Positions 1-11,560 of a stretch of 64,000 nucleotides of DNA are shown here, piece by piece. Both the position numbers and the translations under genes were made by a program. Within the stretch, counting starts at the first letter, position 1. The number at the start of each line of letters is the position of its first letter. Origin of the DNA: Ctenosaura bakeri (Eukaryota > Chordata > Lepidosauria > Squamata > Iguanidae); NCBI GenBank assembly GCA_948474755.1, contig CAOLHI010000563.1, forward strand, positions 525,851 through 589,850, in the 5' to 3' direction. The notes below the pieces were generated by a model, which saw only the letters and a list, made by a program, of their open reading frames with translations, was not told the DNA's origin and did not search any database.

Positions 1-1129
1 ATATTTTTATTTCTTCTTTGCTGATGCAAACCCACTTGTTCTCTGTGGAAAGCAGCTGTCATGCTATTGTTACAACCAGGAACAATATTTTGACCCTCCC
101 AAAAACTCCAATGGGCAATAAATATATTTGGTGCAGCTCTGGACAATGACAACAACCCTCTGACCTTCTTCTCTGACTTTTTCATTGCCAAACTTTATGT
201 GCCCCAGAAGAGACTGGAGAGATAATGTACAGAAGGCAGTAATCTGAAGCTGGAATGGAATGAGATAGCTGACCTTCACATGGCTAACATCTGACTCTGT
301 TTGATAAAGGAAGGTTAGCGTTGGAGAGCCAATCCAGCTGGGTTGCAGCCCTCCTTATTACTTTTTGATTCCAATTGGTTGCTACATTCTGGCCATATGG
401 GTAACAGCAAAAAGAGGTTGAGTCCTCTGGCAAGGGGCAGTGTCAATGCCTCCATAGTTGTGGAGCCAACTCAGGACAGTCAAACCAGGGGGAAAAATGC
501 AGTGGGGTGACTTGATTGTCCTCCTGGCTGGCTTTGTGACACAGCACTGATGAGCCAAATATTCTGCAGAAACTGATTGACCTAAACTGGCTGTCAGTGG
601 CTCAGAAAGGACAAAAGGAAGCTACACAATATGAACCTTCCTGTTCTAAAAGAGGGGGCTGAAGAGACATTTTTTGGGTGATAGCATAGCTCAATGGCAG
701 AACAACGCTTCTATTGCAGACAATCCCAGGTTGTATCTTCAACATCTGCAGATATTAGTGGTACCATTCAGGAATTCTACATAGTTTAAGTCAACACAGG
801 AAAAAAGAGGATTGATGTTGACAAACTCCCCTTGGAGTCAATCTTTCGGACAGTGACAATGTGATATGAAAAGGCGTGAGAATTTTGGTAGTTTTGTCCC
901 CAGTGGATTTGGATGAATTTTAAAAGTTTTGTCTCTCTCAGATGAAATTATAGACTCTTTTAGACCACTTTGGAGGAATGAAAGTTCTTGAAACAGAGAG
1001 TCTTCCTGAAGATAAAGGTGGTAAATGTGACCAAAAAGGAGACCAACAGTCAGACATAGCAAGACAAGGAAGAATTCCACTTAACCACACAAGAAAAAAA
1101 AAGGGGGGAAGGTGCTGGTGGTAGTGGAC
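1..1129. other. No recognised gene or repeat
   Basis: I see no coding frame beyond short chance ones, and no terminal repeats or SINE boxes. Composition is ordinary and AT-leaning. There is a purine-rich run near 1088-1110. The old CR1 copy begins somewhere after about 1130. Confidence 0.4.
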
Positions 1130-2740
1130 TCATTGGTCGGAAGTAAAGCAGGGCCAGAGTGCCAGCCTGACAAGATGAATTGGGAAATGTGCTGGCTCTC
1201 AAGTGTGCACATATGAGATGTCACTGAAATTTTTTGGAAGCTAATCAAGAACAGAGATCAGTATCCCTTTCTGTTTATTCATGTAGGGACCAACAATTTT
1301 GGAAACACACACACGCACATGCACACTTTTGGCCAGATCACTTTTGACTCTGAAGCCCTGGACTGCAGGTGAAAGATTCAGGTGTGCAGGCTGTATTCTC
1401 ACCACTTCTACCAGTGAAAGATAGAGGGAGACATAAAGATGGAGAGATAGTGGAGGTGAGTGACTGGCTACACATATGGTGTTGGTGGGAGAAGTTTGGT
1501 TTCTGGGACCATGGACTCCACTTCTCAGATGAAGGACTAATGGCTAATGCACCTCAAAAGACCAGGAAAAATGTCATTGGAAAAAACATGGCAAATTTGA
1601 TCAAGAGGGCTTTGAATTAAATCTTTGGAGGATTGGAGATGACACCTCAAACGTCTATCCAGAAATGAATGGTAAACACAAGGATGTGAACTCTACAGGA
1701 GAAGATGAGGGATAGGATAGAAGCCGCAGAAAAACTCATTGTAAAGAATAAAAGATGTGAACAAACACGGCTTAATGTCCAATGCTGGAGTGAGCAACTG
1801 ATCTAAATTCTGATGGTTGTGAGAGAAGAGCTGTTGAATTGTTAATCCAGTGCAGGTCACGTCCAACGAGATAAAAAAAGCCACAAATCCTGCCAAACTA
1901 ACCTCATACTTTTTTTCCCCATTGGGTCACTAGTTTAGTAAAAGGTGGGAATGCTGTCGATGGCGTTCACTTAGATTTCAGTAAGACATTTGATAAGATC
2001 ACTGATAATATTTTTATTAGCAAACTGATTAAAAGTGAAACAGACAGAAACACCATCAGATGGACCCAAAAATGTTTGGAAAACTAAGCTCAAAGAGTCA
2101 TTATCAATGACTGCACTTAAAACTGGAAGGGGGTCTTGAGTGGAGTGCTGTGACATTTTGTCCTAGGGCCATTAATCTTCAAGATTTTTATCAATGACTT
2201 ATAGGATGGAATGGAAGGAAATCTCATCAGATTTGTAGATGGTACAAAAATAGGAGGGGTGGCTAACACTTTGGAACACAGGAACAGAATTCCAGGAGAC
2301 ATTGATAAACTAGAAAATTGGGCAGAAATTAATGAAATAATATTAAGTGAGACAAATGCAAAATTCCACATTGAGGCCACAAAAACAAACAAACAAACAA
2401 ACAAACAGGTATAGGATGGCAGATGTATGTCTCATCAGTACTACATGCGAAAATGACCTTGGGATTATTGTTGATCATAAGATGAATATGAGCCAGCAGT
2501 GCAATGCTACAGCAAAGAACATGAATACTACTTTACCCTTCTTTACTAGAGAAGAATCTGCTCTATATTTTGCACTGGTCAAGCATCATCTAGTCAGTTC
2601 TTTGCACCACATTTTAAGAAGACTATAGAGAAGTTGCAGCAGTTTCAGAGAAGGGCAGCAAGGATTATAAGCGGCAGATAGAACAAAATACATGGTTACT
2701 TGGACCTGCATGACTAGCATCATTGCTGAGGTAGGTCACT
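1130..2740 (+). mobile_element. Ancient degenerate CR1 LINE (ORF1 esterase end plus ORF2 RT remnants)
   Basis: The plus strand decodes, across many frameshifts and stops, to the CR1 order. Around 1275-1300 is an esterase-like FIHVGTNN segment, and 1510-1617 gives GLHFSDEG...NLIKRALN, the end of a CR1 ORF1 esterase domain. From about 1885 come reverse-transcriptase pieces: CQTNLI, then LDFSKTFDKI (1970-2000), then LIRFVDGTKIGGVANT (2223-2270), where the catalytic FADD is changed to FVDG, then the C-terminal NDLGIIVDHKMNMSQQC (2449-2500). The frame-by-frame match to the intact copy at 44292-46319 makes the assignment secure. It is long dead: the frame is broken many times and one catalytic aspartate is lost. 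The central part between about 1640 and 1880 is only weakly recognisable. Confidence 0.85.
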
Positions 2741-3909
2741 ATTTCGCAGTTTCCATGGAAGAGATCAGAATGTTGATTGATTTGCACTCTGTGCCAGATT
2801 ATTTCATGTGATAGAGATGTGGCAATAGGCTATTCAAACCTGATCACTCTATCATGTATCTTCTTGGAGCACGACCCATGCTCTCAACCTCATCGAAGTG
2901 TGAGACTTGTCTGGTTGATTTGGGGATGGATAGGAGCGGTAAAGGAACATAATATCAGCCAGAAGTAGAGAAACATACAGACACCTTTTCTTTTGTGATG
3001 CATACAGGATGATTCAGTTCAATACACATGTAAGACCATTTATGGAGATGTCAGTCCAAAATCCTTTTTTTTTTTTTTTTGTGGTAATATATGTGTTTGG
3101 TTTGAATTATTATGCTTTGAGTAGTTGTAGCTGGTGGCTTCTATGCCAGGGGGACACTGAATTTGCTCTAGGTTTCAGTCTGAATGTTGAAATAGCTAGC
3201 CAACCTAGAGAACGGAGTTAAGCACCTTGGAAAATTCCTGTAAAACTAAAATTAAAAACTGGGATGGATTTATTGGCCTGGTACCATAAAAGCCATCAAC
3301 TACCACTCTCCAAAAAAGTCCAGCAACTAGGACAGCTCATGTAAAATTTTGGCTAAAATCTGAAGCTTACATGGAAGCAACCAGCCACCCCTAGATATGA
3401 GTTTGTTCTAACAGCAGCCTCATTTATCTTTACGTCTAGTAGTAACCATTGCTAGTATCTCTTCTTTTTCTAACAACTGATGGGGCCAATCACAAGCTTC
3501 CCCTGCCCCTATAAACTTTGAGAAAGAATTCCCAGTTCCAGTGCATGAAATCAGAAATTCTGGTACCTGCAATGAATTTAAAGCAGATCTGGCTGTAGAG
3601 CCAGAGTTGATTTGGTTCTAAGTTACTTTGGGCAGTCCCAAAGAGCTGAACATGGCAGTTTGGTGAGCATTCAGGGACAGAACTTGGGCAAGTGGCTTTA
3701 TGGACTCTAACTCACAGAGACCTCTAGCCAACGTAGTTAATGGCTTTGCTAGTTGTGGATCCTGAGAGATGTAGTCCAAAGAAGTGACATATTTAAACTC
3801 TGGATTAAAGCCTAATTTGGGTAAGAGATGGAGCTAGAACCCATCACAGATGCTGTCTAATCACCTAAAGTATACCAGTAAATAACAACAACAAAAGTCG
3901 TGATGTATT
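2741..3909. other. No recognised gene; poly-T run
   Basis: The stretch holds a poly-T tract near 3064-3080 and no interpretable coding frame or terminal repeat. It may include further CR1 debris at its start. An ACAACAAC-type run near 3883-3896 could be the tail of an eroded SINE. Confidence 0.35.
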
Positions 3910-4000
3910 GTGATGTAGTGATTTGAGTGTTTGACTCTAAGAGATCATGGTTTGAAGCCTTGCTCAGCCATGGAAACTACCACATGGAATTGCAAATGAG
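3910..4000 (+). mobile_element. Sauria-type SINE, 5' fragment
   Basis: The tRNA-derived head is recognisable: GTAGTGATTTGAGTGTTTGACT resembles the A-box region, followed by ATCATGGTTTGAAGCC (B-box) and CTCAGCCATGGAAAC. The tail part is missing or eroded beyond recognition. It is the same family as the complete copy at 52620-52847. Confidence 0.65.
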
Positions 4001-4201
4001 ATTCCTGTGACAGCCAAATGAGTTTTTCACTCTGTGTGCAGTTTTGCTATAGTTGTTCTGCTTCCTTACTCTGAAAGCCAAAATTACTTAAAAGTAATTT
4101 CCTTACTTAGAAGTCAAAATAACTAAACTGAGGCTATTGTTACCCCAACAGGTGGGCAACCCCTTGAGGTCCAGTATTTGTAGTTATGGATTGGTTACTT
4201 T

Positions 4202-5270
4202 GAGCATTTCTTCACTACACTGTTATAGTGATATTATTCCACTTTCAACATCCTGTGGAATTCTGGGCTTTGTAGTTTACTGAAGCCAAAGAGCTGTTGC
4301 CACAGTTATGATATGTCTGGTAAGAGCGCTAGATATCTCTTGATATCAAATAATTTGGCCTTAATGTGACCTTTCTCTGCCACCCTACTCCACGTGTTTG
4401 CAGAGGTCCACCGGACAAGCACGTATTGGGCGCGGCCGTTAATGGTTGTACATTCCAAACCTCAGGCAGGCAGGCAACTTACGCCTCTCTGATGCTTCAG
4501 GGAAAAACCTTTTTGCAAACTGGCCTGGCTCAGCGAGAATCTACACAAAGACACATGGCCGAGTGCCGAGACATTCCTTTATGTTGGGCTATTTACATAC
4601 TGGCCATATTATTGTCATCAAGCCCTAAGTCCATCATGCAAAACCTGACCTTTTCCAACGCCTTTGTCCAGCTACAAACTTCCTTTGTTCTCACCGAGCA
4701 TGGCATGGCCTGTAGGTAAAATCCACCCTATAAAAGGTCCTTTTTTCCAAGTCCTGCTCGGACTGCTCGGACTACTTTGGACTTCCATCCACCTTGCTGT
4801 TGGTTTGTCCAGTGAGCTCCCCTCAGCGAACTGTGCTGAGCTTTCCTCCCCTCGACCTCCTCTTCTCTCCAGTACTACGAGACCAGGTGTCATATTACCC
4901 ATTCCCCCAAAACTCTCTATTTCCATTTCTCTGTTAGTCTTTCATGTTGTTTGTCTTCAATAAAAATATTATTTGTTACTTTACAACTTGTCTAGCCGCT
5001 CTCTGACCTGACGCTGTATACATAGGGTGAAAGATCCTAGCTAAGGTTACCCTGCCTCTCATTAGCTTAAGAGAGTGCTCGAGACTAATTTCCCCATCTT
5101 GTGTTGTTGTTTGGTTATTTGGGTGCCCCTCCCGGGACCCCCAACATACAGGGTAACAGAGTTCTTTGGCTGAGAATTCTAAAAGCCCCTCCCTAAACTA
5201 TGAACTCCAGGATTCCACAGCATGTTGAAAGTGGAATAATAGCACCATAATAGTGTAGTACAGAAAGGCC
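4202..5270. mobile_element. Hairpin MITE (family 1) split by a solo LTR
   Basis: The left arm (4202-4294) has the family-1 features: CACTACACTGTTATAGTG, ATTCCACTTTCAACATCCTG and TGTAGTTTACTGAAGCCAAA. The right arm (5159-5270) is its reverse complement and ends GTAGTACAGAAAGGCC. The middle consensus AAAGAGCTCTCTGGCTGAG is interrupted by the LTR at 4295-5158. The MITE is therefore older than that LTR. It has no coding capacity and would have needed a transposase supplied in trans. Confidence 0.8.
4295..5158 (+). mobile_element. Solo LTR, ERV-like, inserted in a MITE
   Basis: The 864-bp block starts TGTTGCC and ends GGGTAACA, a TG...CA imperfect inverted pair. It lies between GAGC and GAGT, an imperfect 4-bp target duplication inside the MITE sequence. 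A TATA-like CTATAAAAGG lies near 4728 and an AATAAA signal near 4960, about 230 bp apart, as expected for U3/R on the plus strand. The 3' part carries the block shared with the other LTRs here (GTGAAAGATCC...AAGGTTACCCTG). No gag or pol sequence flanks it, so it is a solo LTR left by recombination between two LTRs. The class I ERV assignment is inferred from the 4-bp duplication. Confidence 0.8.
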
Positions 5271-6497
5271 CTTGGACTTATGGATCTGAGTGCAACTATG
5301 TAGTCTTAATGTTAAACTACCTAGATGCCATCCCAGCTCACCTTAAGAGCCACCAGTCAGATCAGGTGAAGAAGTTTCGTTCAACCTCCACTGAAGATTC
5401 AAAGAGGGTGAGATTTCCATCTCTCCTGTCAGCAAGTGAGGTTGTTACAATCAGAAGCAAGACCTTTGTTGTCACCATGTCATTTGCTGGAAGGATAGAG
5501 ACTGAAGCATCATCCTTCTTGTTCCCTGATGGGGAGCTAAATGGACCTTCTCCACTTAATCCAGCTGCTGACTTTTAAGGAGAGTTGGGCCAGGAGAAAT
5601 TACTTAGTTACACAGACATTGACTAAGCAGCCATTGTAGAAGGTTTGTCACCCAACAGCAAGCTGATAGAGACAGTCACTGGCCAGTTGGGACATTTGGA
5701 GCAGAGACTCCTCCACATGATAACCAGTTCTTTCCTTTGTCATTCAGATTTACTAGAACACCGTGAGAGCAAGATCAAATGCGACATCCCAAAAAATGCT
5801 TTGAAAAGAAGATCTGGTTAAACCACTTGAAAGTCAAAATATTAAAATTCATCTTTTGCTCCCTTCTGTGTCTGCAGCCCAGGTTTGTGTCTGCATGAAT
5901 TGAAATAGAGAAAAAGAGAAGCTTTAGAAGAGGAGGAGAATTTCAGCTCATTCCACAACTGTGCCATTTCGCTGTAAAAAAAAAAAAAGATTTAAAAAAA
6001 TAAGATGGCTCTTCTCTTTTCCAACTGCTTTCCAGAGGGGCAAACAGATCATGGAAAGGGACTCTTTTTTTCTTTGTTTGACTTCAACTGTGTGCTTTTA
6101 TGAGCCGTCTGGCTGGATTAAAATTACTTTGAATAACACTTCCTTTCAGGAGAATTTGATTTGACATTTCCCAGCAGGGTTGCCTCCAAACTCAACAGGA
6201 CCGTATTCTTTCCTCTCCAGGCCCTTCTTCTTTCAATATTTTTTCTTCTTAAAAAAAAAAAAATGTTTGCCAAGGGAACTTGTGCTGTCCAAAGAAGCAA
6301 AGAGAAAGTAGGTTAAGGGAACTTGATACACCTGTTGGATCAGAGTTGGATTTAAAGTCATGTGATTCAAGCAAATTATTGTACAAAGAGGATTTAGAGG
6401 GCCAACCTTAGGCTGGGTGTGGCATTGGCTCTCCACTCATCAGTGCAACCAATGAGTCAAAAATTCTTCACTTGCCCTTGGGTGCATCACACATTAT
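5271..6497. other. No recognised gene or repeat
   Basis: Only short chance frames occur. Poly-A runs lie near 5977-6000 and 6251-6263. No exon with plausible splice sites or family motif was seen. Confidence 0.35.
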
Positions 6498-6538
6498 CAG
6501 GCCCCAGAAATGACTTGAAGGCACACAACAACAACAAA
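6498..6538 (+). mobile_element. Sauria-type SINE, 3' tail fragment
   Basis: The sequence CAGAAATGACTTGAAGGCAC followed by ACAACAACAAC is the Bov-B-like tail of the SINE family. The head is not recognisable upstream, so this is a 5'-truncated or eroded copy. Confidence 0.6.
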
Positions 6539-6750
6539 CGAAGCAGCCATGGGAGAGACAATTTTGGCACTTTCAAAGAGCTAGGGGGCCTTCAGATGCA
6601 AAATCTCACTCCTCCTCCCAAGTTTGGAGAAGGTAAGTGAAAGATTTAAAAATATTGGAAGGTGGCTTGAGCTTTTGCTAGTAAGGGCTCAGTAATACCT
6701 TTCTTCAACCATCCCTTTCCACCCACAGTGTATTGGTTGAGTGATGAGAA

Positions 6751-7722
6751 TGTTACCCCAAAACATAGATGCCACAAGGGTCTCCCTGAAATGCCAAATA
6801 CCTCCTTGAAAAAGTGGGGAATTAATTAGCTCAAAATCAGGAGGCTGCGAGAGGGGGGCAACTTAGTGAGATCTTTTCTCCCAGTGTTTATGGGCACACG
6901 CAGGAAAAGAACCAGCCAGAGATCCAGAAGTAAGCTAAAAATGTGTTTTATTGAGGGGAATTCACGCATGCATGCAGACAAGATACACACAATCACACAT
7001 TCACACAAGAGCTAGCTGAAAGAGAAAGAGAGGAAAAATTATAGAGAGGCTGAGGGGTTTGGGGGATTTATAATTACCAGTCCAGAAGAACAGTGAGGAG
7101 CAGATATGTATTTTGGCTTAGGTAGGGCCTAAGGGCAGTTCTCATTCAGGAGCCAGATGGACACAGTGATGGGTAGACCTTCAAGAGATTGCACTGGACA
7201 TCCTGAAATCAGGGGTATTTGTACCCTGAAAATGACTTGTGGCTGTGAAGGTTCCAGATGCAAGACAAAGGGAACCTATTGTGGACAATGGGTCTTTCGC
7301 CTGTTGATGGGCTTAAGTGCTTTGATTGACAAAGACATGAAGAATGTTGTAATAGCTGTCTGTTCTGGGTGCTGTGAGGACAGAGGAAAGAATCCAGGTG
7401 TTCAAGGGATGGATATCTGTCAATCAATGTCCTGGTGGGCTCCTCACAGTTGGATTCTCTGGAAAATTCCAGCTTCTGTTTAAGCCTATTATCCACAGGA
7501 ATGGTGTGTATTTGCCTGACAAATGACTCAATCTTACCTGGAGGAAGTTTTGAGTTGACGTATCCTTCTCACATTTACAATCAAATTCTTTCTTTCACTC
7601 GGTTTGACCTCTCCATCACCTCTCAGGCTTGAATTTGATATTAGTGTCAGTTAAAGTGTGTTGCCAAATACATACAATGCCAATTAGGTATGGTGCCCAT
7701 CCAAACCATACTGATATTGGGG
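6751..7722 (-). mobile_element. Solo LTR, ERV-like (same subfamily as 53227-56032)
   Basis: Read on the minus strand, the element ends ...TGGGGTAACA at 6751. The inverted polyadenylation signal TTTTATTG lies near 6943. The block CAAAATCAGGAGGCTG...GCAACTTAGTGAGATC (6832-6873) matches the conserved 3' block of the other LTRs. Its whole length can be followed in the copy at 53227-56032, which is how the far end near 7722 was set; no clear target duplication was found. Short open frames inside (for example 7157-7483) fall within non-coding LTR sequence. Confidence 0.7.
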
Positions 7723-8135
7723 ACCCTCAAAGCGGGGCCTTACAAGACATCATGATGGGATGGGATGCATTATTCAGGAAAGGATCATTCCATTGGGCAG
7801 AATTAGCCTCTGTTCTTCTCTTCCATAAGGTATCTAATATTGTACTAGAACAGTGGGGTGTTATGTTTGATAATATTCTCATGGTGCTGCTAAGGGAAGT
7901 CACAATGCCCCACCTGCCAAGAGTTTTGTTGCTCACGGCCATCTTGATCAGCCAGGGGAATGAGTGTTACAAAACAGAGCAGAATGAAAACATGAAGTCC
8001 CCACTACTTTTCTAGTTTTTAAAAATATTTGATTCCTTCTACCCAGTGTCACCAAATAATCCCCATTCCACTTTGAATGTATGGCATGTTTATCCTATCC
8101 TATCCTACACTACAATGCAAAATACAGAGATAAAA
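7723..8135. other. No recognised gene or repeat
   Basis: A plus-strand open frame crosses 7629-8015, but it begins inside the LTR and matches nothing I know. No repeat ends were seen. Confidence 0.3.
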
Positions 8136-8525
8136 TGTGGCATAGTGGTTTGACTATGGCTCTGGAGACCAGGAATCAAATACCCCACTCAGCCATGGAA
8201 ACCTGCTGGGTGACCTCTGGCAAATCACATTGTCTCAGCCTCAGAGGAAAGCTGAAGAATCTCCCCAAGGGAGCCCTATGATAGAGTCACCTTAGGGCAT
8301 TTCCGCACTAGCCTGTTATAGTGCTATGATTCCACTTTCAACATCTTATGGAATCCTGGGGTTTGCAGTTGCAAGAGGGGTTGGCTGGCCCCTCCCGAAA
8401 CTGCAAACCCCAGGATTCCATAGGATATTGAAAGTGGAATCATAGCACTATAACAGGCTAGTGCAGAAATGGGCTTAGTGTCATTATAACTCAGAAATGA
8501 CTTCAAGACACACAAGAAGAACAAC
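8136..8525 (+). mobile_element. Sauria-type SINE interrupted by a hairpin MITE
   Basis: The 5' part (8136-8294) has the tRNA-like head, the CTCAGCCATGGAAACC segment and the CTCAGCCTCAGAGGAA segment. The 3' part (8475-8525) continues with ATAACTCAGAAATGACTT and the ACACAAG...ACAAC tail. Joining the two parts at TTA restores the family order, which shows that the MITE at 8295-8474 jumped into the SINE. Confidence 0.85.
8295..8474. mobile_element. Hairpin MITE, family 1 (180 bp), TTA target duplication
   Basis: The element begins GGGCATTTCCGCAC and ends GTGCAGAAATGGGC. It folds on itself over nearly its whole length: the left ATGATTCCACTTTCAACATC pairs with the right GATATTGAAAGTGGAATCAT. TTA at 8292-8294 is repeated at 8475-8477, and the surrounding SINE gives the empty site. 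Termini and 3-bp duplication fit a PIF/Harbinger non-autonomous element. It has no coding capacity. Confidence 0.85.
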
Positions 8526-8539
8526 ACTACAATACAATG

Positions 8540-8540
<1 letters not shown>

Positions 8541-8595
<55 letters not shown>

Positions 8596-8606
8596 CGGAC
8601 AGATAG
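8541..8606. repeat. (GATA)n microsatellite
   Basis: About sixteen uninterrupted tetranucleotide units (TAGA/GATA) follow directly on the SINE tail, a common place for microsatellites to start. Open frames reading through it on the minus strand, with repeated SIYL residues, are artefacts. Confidence 0.95.
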
Positions 8607-9869
8607 ATGGATACACATAGGCAAACACTATAAAAAAGGATGTGCATAGGGTTGTACTAATAATATCCTGCATTAAGAAGACTCTTGGTACAATGTATGA
8701 TTTTATCAAGAGTACTGGGATGGGATGTTACCAAGAAAAAGTCTGCTGTTAGTAATGTGGGGAAAGGGATGGAAAATAACTGGCACTGTGCATGTTACAG
8801 TGTTCAGAAGGTATTTTAGAAATTATCCTAGCTAAACTAGAAATCAGAAAGAACAGAATACAGGGCAGAGCCAATCCATGGAATAGACCAGAGACAGAAT
8901 GGAGGAAAATACGCACATTCACAAAATAAACATGCACACAGCTAATGCATATATTTATCCTAGTGATTTCCGATAAGATCAGTAAAAATGTAGAATTTTT
9001 CTTCTTCTTCTTCTAAACTTGCTGGGATTTCCGTATTCTTCTGCTTTCTGTACTCTGGAACTGGGGATATCATTAGTCGTGCTGCATAATCCATTCAGAA
9101 AGTCAACATTTTTTTCTTATAAGCAGGAGGCAGAACACATGAAAATTGAAGAACTGAGCATACCCAGCTGGCCTAGAGAGAAGAACATTACAAGAGCACC
9201 ATGGTTCAGTGAGCAGCTACCTAGTATGTCATCGTAGCACAGTGATACCTGTGGAGACATGTCCAGCGTATCCTCAACTCCATCTCACCATGCAACAATC
9301 CAATCTGAAGTTGTTTTATGTTCCCACCTCCTATCACCTTGCAAAGCTGAGGGTGTTTGGAGGGCAGCAGACTTGACAAACAGCTCAGCATGCAGCTGTA
9401 ATTAATACTGTAACTGGTACAAAAGAAGGGGATGGTTACTTTCATGCAGCTAAGAAATCCAACATCTAAATCCAACATTGTGCTCAGGACTTTCTCTTTC
9501 TTCTCCCCAATGTGTAGCTTCCCATGGTAGTATGCTAAAGGTATTTCCACCCCACAGGTCAGAATTCTAGGGTGAACAGGGGGCTACAGGAGGAGGGGAT
9601 GTCACTCCTTCCGACTTCAACTACTAGAAGCATTTCATGGGTCCCAGCCAAAGAATTGCAGTGCTAAGGTCTCGGACATTTTTTTCCCCAGAAACAGCAA
9701 TTTAACTTGGGACTTACGTGTGTGTACAACATATGTGGGTTGACAATTAACAGCCCCTGGCTCTAACACATTCCATACAGTGGGAGCAGGAAAAGGTTCC
9801 AGTTAAATAGTCTGCATTGTAGCAGTGCGAGCTCCACCAGGGACTGCATGTACCTCCGTGACACACTTT
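8607..9869. other. No recognised gene or repeat
   Basis: Only short frames occur, plus a short TTC run near 9000-9014. I see no repeat termini, SINE boxes or protein-family motifs. Confidence 0.35.
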
Positions 9870-10059
9870 GGCCCTTTCTCACGGGGTGCAGAAATCGTGC
9901 CGCCACGATCCAGGCGGGGTTTTCCTTAATCGCCACTAACACGACTGAACTTTTAGTAGCGTTCTCACGGCTCCATAGGGAAGAGGTTTAGGCAGCATCA
10001 ACGCATTCACACAATATTACCATGGCCACTCCCGAAGGTGTCCTTTCCCCGCCCTGCCT

Positions 10060-10095
10060 AGCATTTGATTGGCTGTGCCCTATTTTTAAAAGAAA
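10060..10095 (+). promoter_or_regulatory. Possible transposon promoter (CCAAT plus TATA-like box)
   Basis: GATTGGCT (inverted CCAAT) is followed closely by TATTTTTAAAAG, about 150 bp before the ATG at 10242. The arrangement is what a polymerase II promoter of a transposase gene could look like. A second pair (GGATTGG, then GGTTTTTAAAAGG) lies at 10424-10461. Assignment is by motif only. Confidence 0.3.
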
Positions 10096-10241
10096 CATCC
10101 TGAGCATCATCACTGATGTCAGTACGCATGCACGCCCCCTCACATCCTCCGCCCCCTCACCCTGTCCCGCGCCTTTATTTTGAACCACCGTGGAAAAAGT
10201 TTCCCCTTCTTTCTTTCTGCTTGCTTTTTGCTGTTTTGTGT

Positions 10242-10478
10242 ATGGAAAACGAGCTACTGACGATCATTGCTGGGGTGCTAGCCCCGCTAATGACGGTCTT
10301 TTCAGCCGTTCGTATTGGGGGCGGTCTTGTGGCTTCTGCTGGCCACGCCTTGATCCCTCCCTCTCTTGATCGCCCGCACGAATCAGGACGCACCGTCGCT
10401 TTTTCACGAAACGACGAGCGCGGATTGGAGGAAAAACCACATTTCTTCTGGTTTTTAAAAGGTGCGCGGAAATGCTGA
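10242..10478 (+). pseudogene. Short frame in Harbinger-like element, possible N-terminal relic of a transposon protein
   Basis: From the ATG at 10242, the first in a pyrimidine-rich leader, 78 codons stay open. The N-terminus is acidic then hydrophobic (MENELLTIIAGVLAPLMTVF), followed by a basic, proline-containing part without a known fold. No DDE catalytic residues or Myb/SANT domain are present, so it is not a complete transposase. Some Harbinger proteins start with a short hydrophobic helix, which makes a truncated start exon conceivable. The frame lies in moderately GC-rich DNA where chance openness is common. Function not assigned. Confidence 0.25.
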
Positions 10479-10924
10479 ATGGTGGCTCCCCCGCGCGGAT
10501 TGGGGTGAGAATCCAAAAAATTTAATGTGATCAGGTGCTCTCTAAGGTGAAAATGGCACCCTATCGAGGTCAACCTGGGAAGATTTAATTACCCCGTGAG
10601 AAAAGGGCCTTTGACACAGTAATGTGGAAGAAAAAGATGGAATACAAAATAAATTAGACCTGCAGTGTGTTTCAAATACAGACCTTCTTTGGAGATCATT
10701 AAATAGAGGTAGGGTGGACATCTTTCAGGAGTGTTTTAGTTGTGTATTCTGGCAAGGCATAGAGTTGGACTATAGGTTCCTTGTGGCCTTTCCAATTTTT
10801 AGATTTTATATTTCTATGATAAAGTGAACTGATGCTGACAATAAGGTCTTATTAGACTTCCCACTCTAATAAACTATGGGTATGCTATCCATTATGCTTC
10901 TATAAATCTGATCTAATAAGTTGC

Positions 10925-11402
10925 CATAGAATCATGGAAGAGACCGAGATGGTCATCGAGTCCAAATGCACACACTCAAAGCACCCCCAGCAAATGGCCA
11001 TGCAACCTCTGTTTAAAAACCTCCAAAGAAGGTGACTCCACCACACTCCGAGACAGCATGTTTCTCTATTGAACAGTTCTTACCATCAGGAAATTCTTCC
11101 AGATGTTTAGGTGAAATCTGTTTTCCGGTTGTTTCAATCCATTTCTCCATGTCCTAGTCTCTTGAGGATCAGAAAACAAGCTTGTTCCATGTTTAACATG
11201 ACATCCCTTCAAATATTTAAACACAACTATCATGTCACATCTTAACCTTCTTTTTATCAGGCTAAGCATACCCAGCTCCCTAAGCCTCTCCTCATAGGGC
11301 TTCATGGCTTCCAAACCCGTCAGGATTTTGATTGCCCTCCTCTAGACATGTTCAAGCTTTTCAATATCCTTCTTCAATCATGGTGCCCCAAACCATACAG
11401 TC
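10925..11402 (-). mobile_element. CR1 LINE, 3' end (5'-truncated)
   Basis: The left boundary is CATAGAATCATGGAAGAGACC, the reverse of the CR1 3' terminus. The minus strand encodes the eroded C-terminal RT tail, including LRELGMLSLIKRRLRCDMIVVFKYLKGC (spanning 11200-11270). Similarity fades past about 11400. Divergence from the open copy is moderate. Confidence 0.85.
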
Positions 11403-11560
11403 AGTCCATATCTATATCCAATAAATTGCCCCAGGCCTAGAATGTCACAGAGGGAATACTGAACTTGGCCAAATAACCCTAACACTTAAAAGTGGCACAT
11501 GTCTAGGGGTGCCAACAAAAGTTGTTCTTTCCATTTCACTGCCCCCCTCAACTTACAAGG

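Larger units (their letters stand above)
9870..10609 (+). mobile_element. Harbinger-like element with promoter-like interior (740 bp)
   Basis: The ends are GGCCCTTTCTCACGGGGT and, inverted, GGCCCTTTTCTCACGGGG followed by TAATTA. TTT flanks both sides (9867-9869 and 10610-10612). The end closely resembles the right end of the family-4 element at 33669-34090, including the GGGGTAATTA extension. The interior is more gene-like than in the other elements: a CCAAT box in reverse (GATTGGCT near 10067), a TATA-like TTTTTAAAAG about 10 bp further on, a pyrimidine-rich leader and an ATG at 10242. It may be an internally deleted derivative of the autonomous transposon that powers the families here. Confidence 0.7.

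Noticed and set aside
8295..8474. Hairpin as a microRNA precursor or terminator
   Set aside because: The hairpin is a family-1 MITE with transposon ends and a target duplication; many copies exist in this window.
8324..8709. Minus-strand frames with repeated SIYL residues
   Set aside because: They read through the (GATA)n microsatellite and a MITE.
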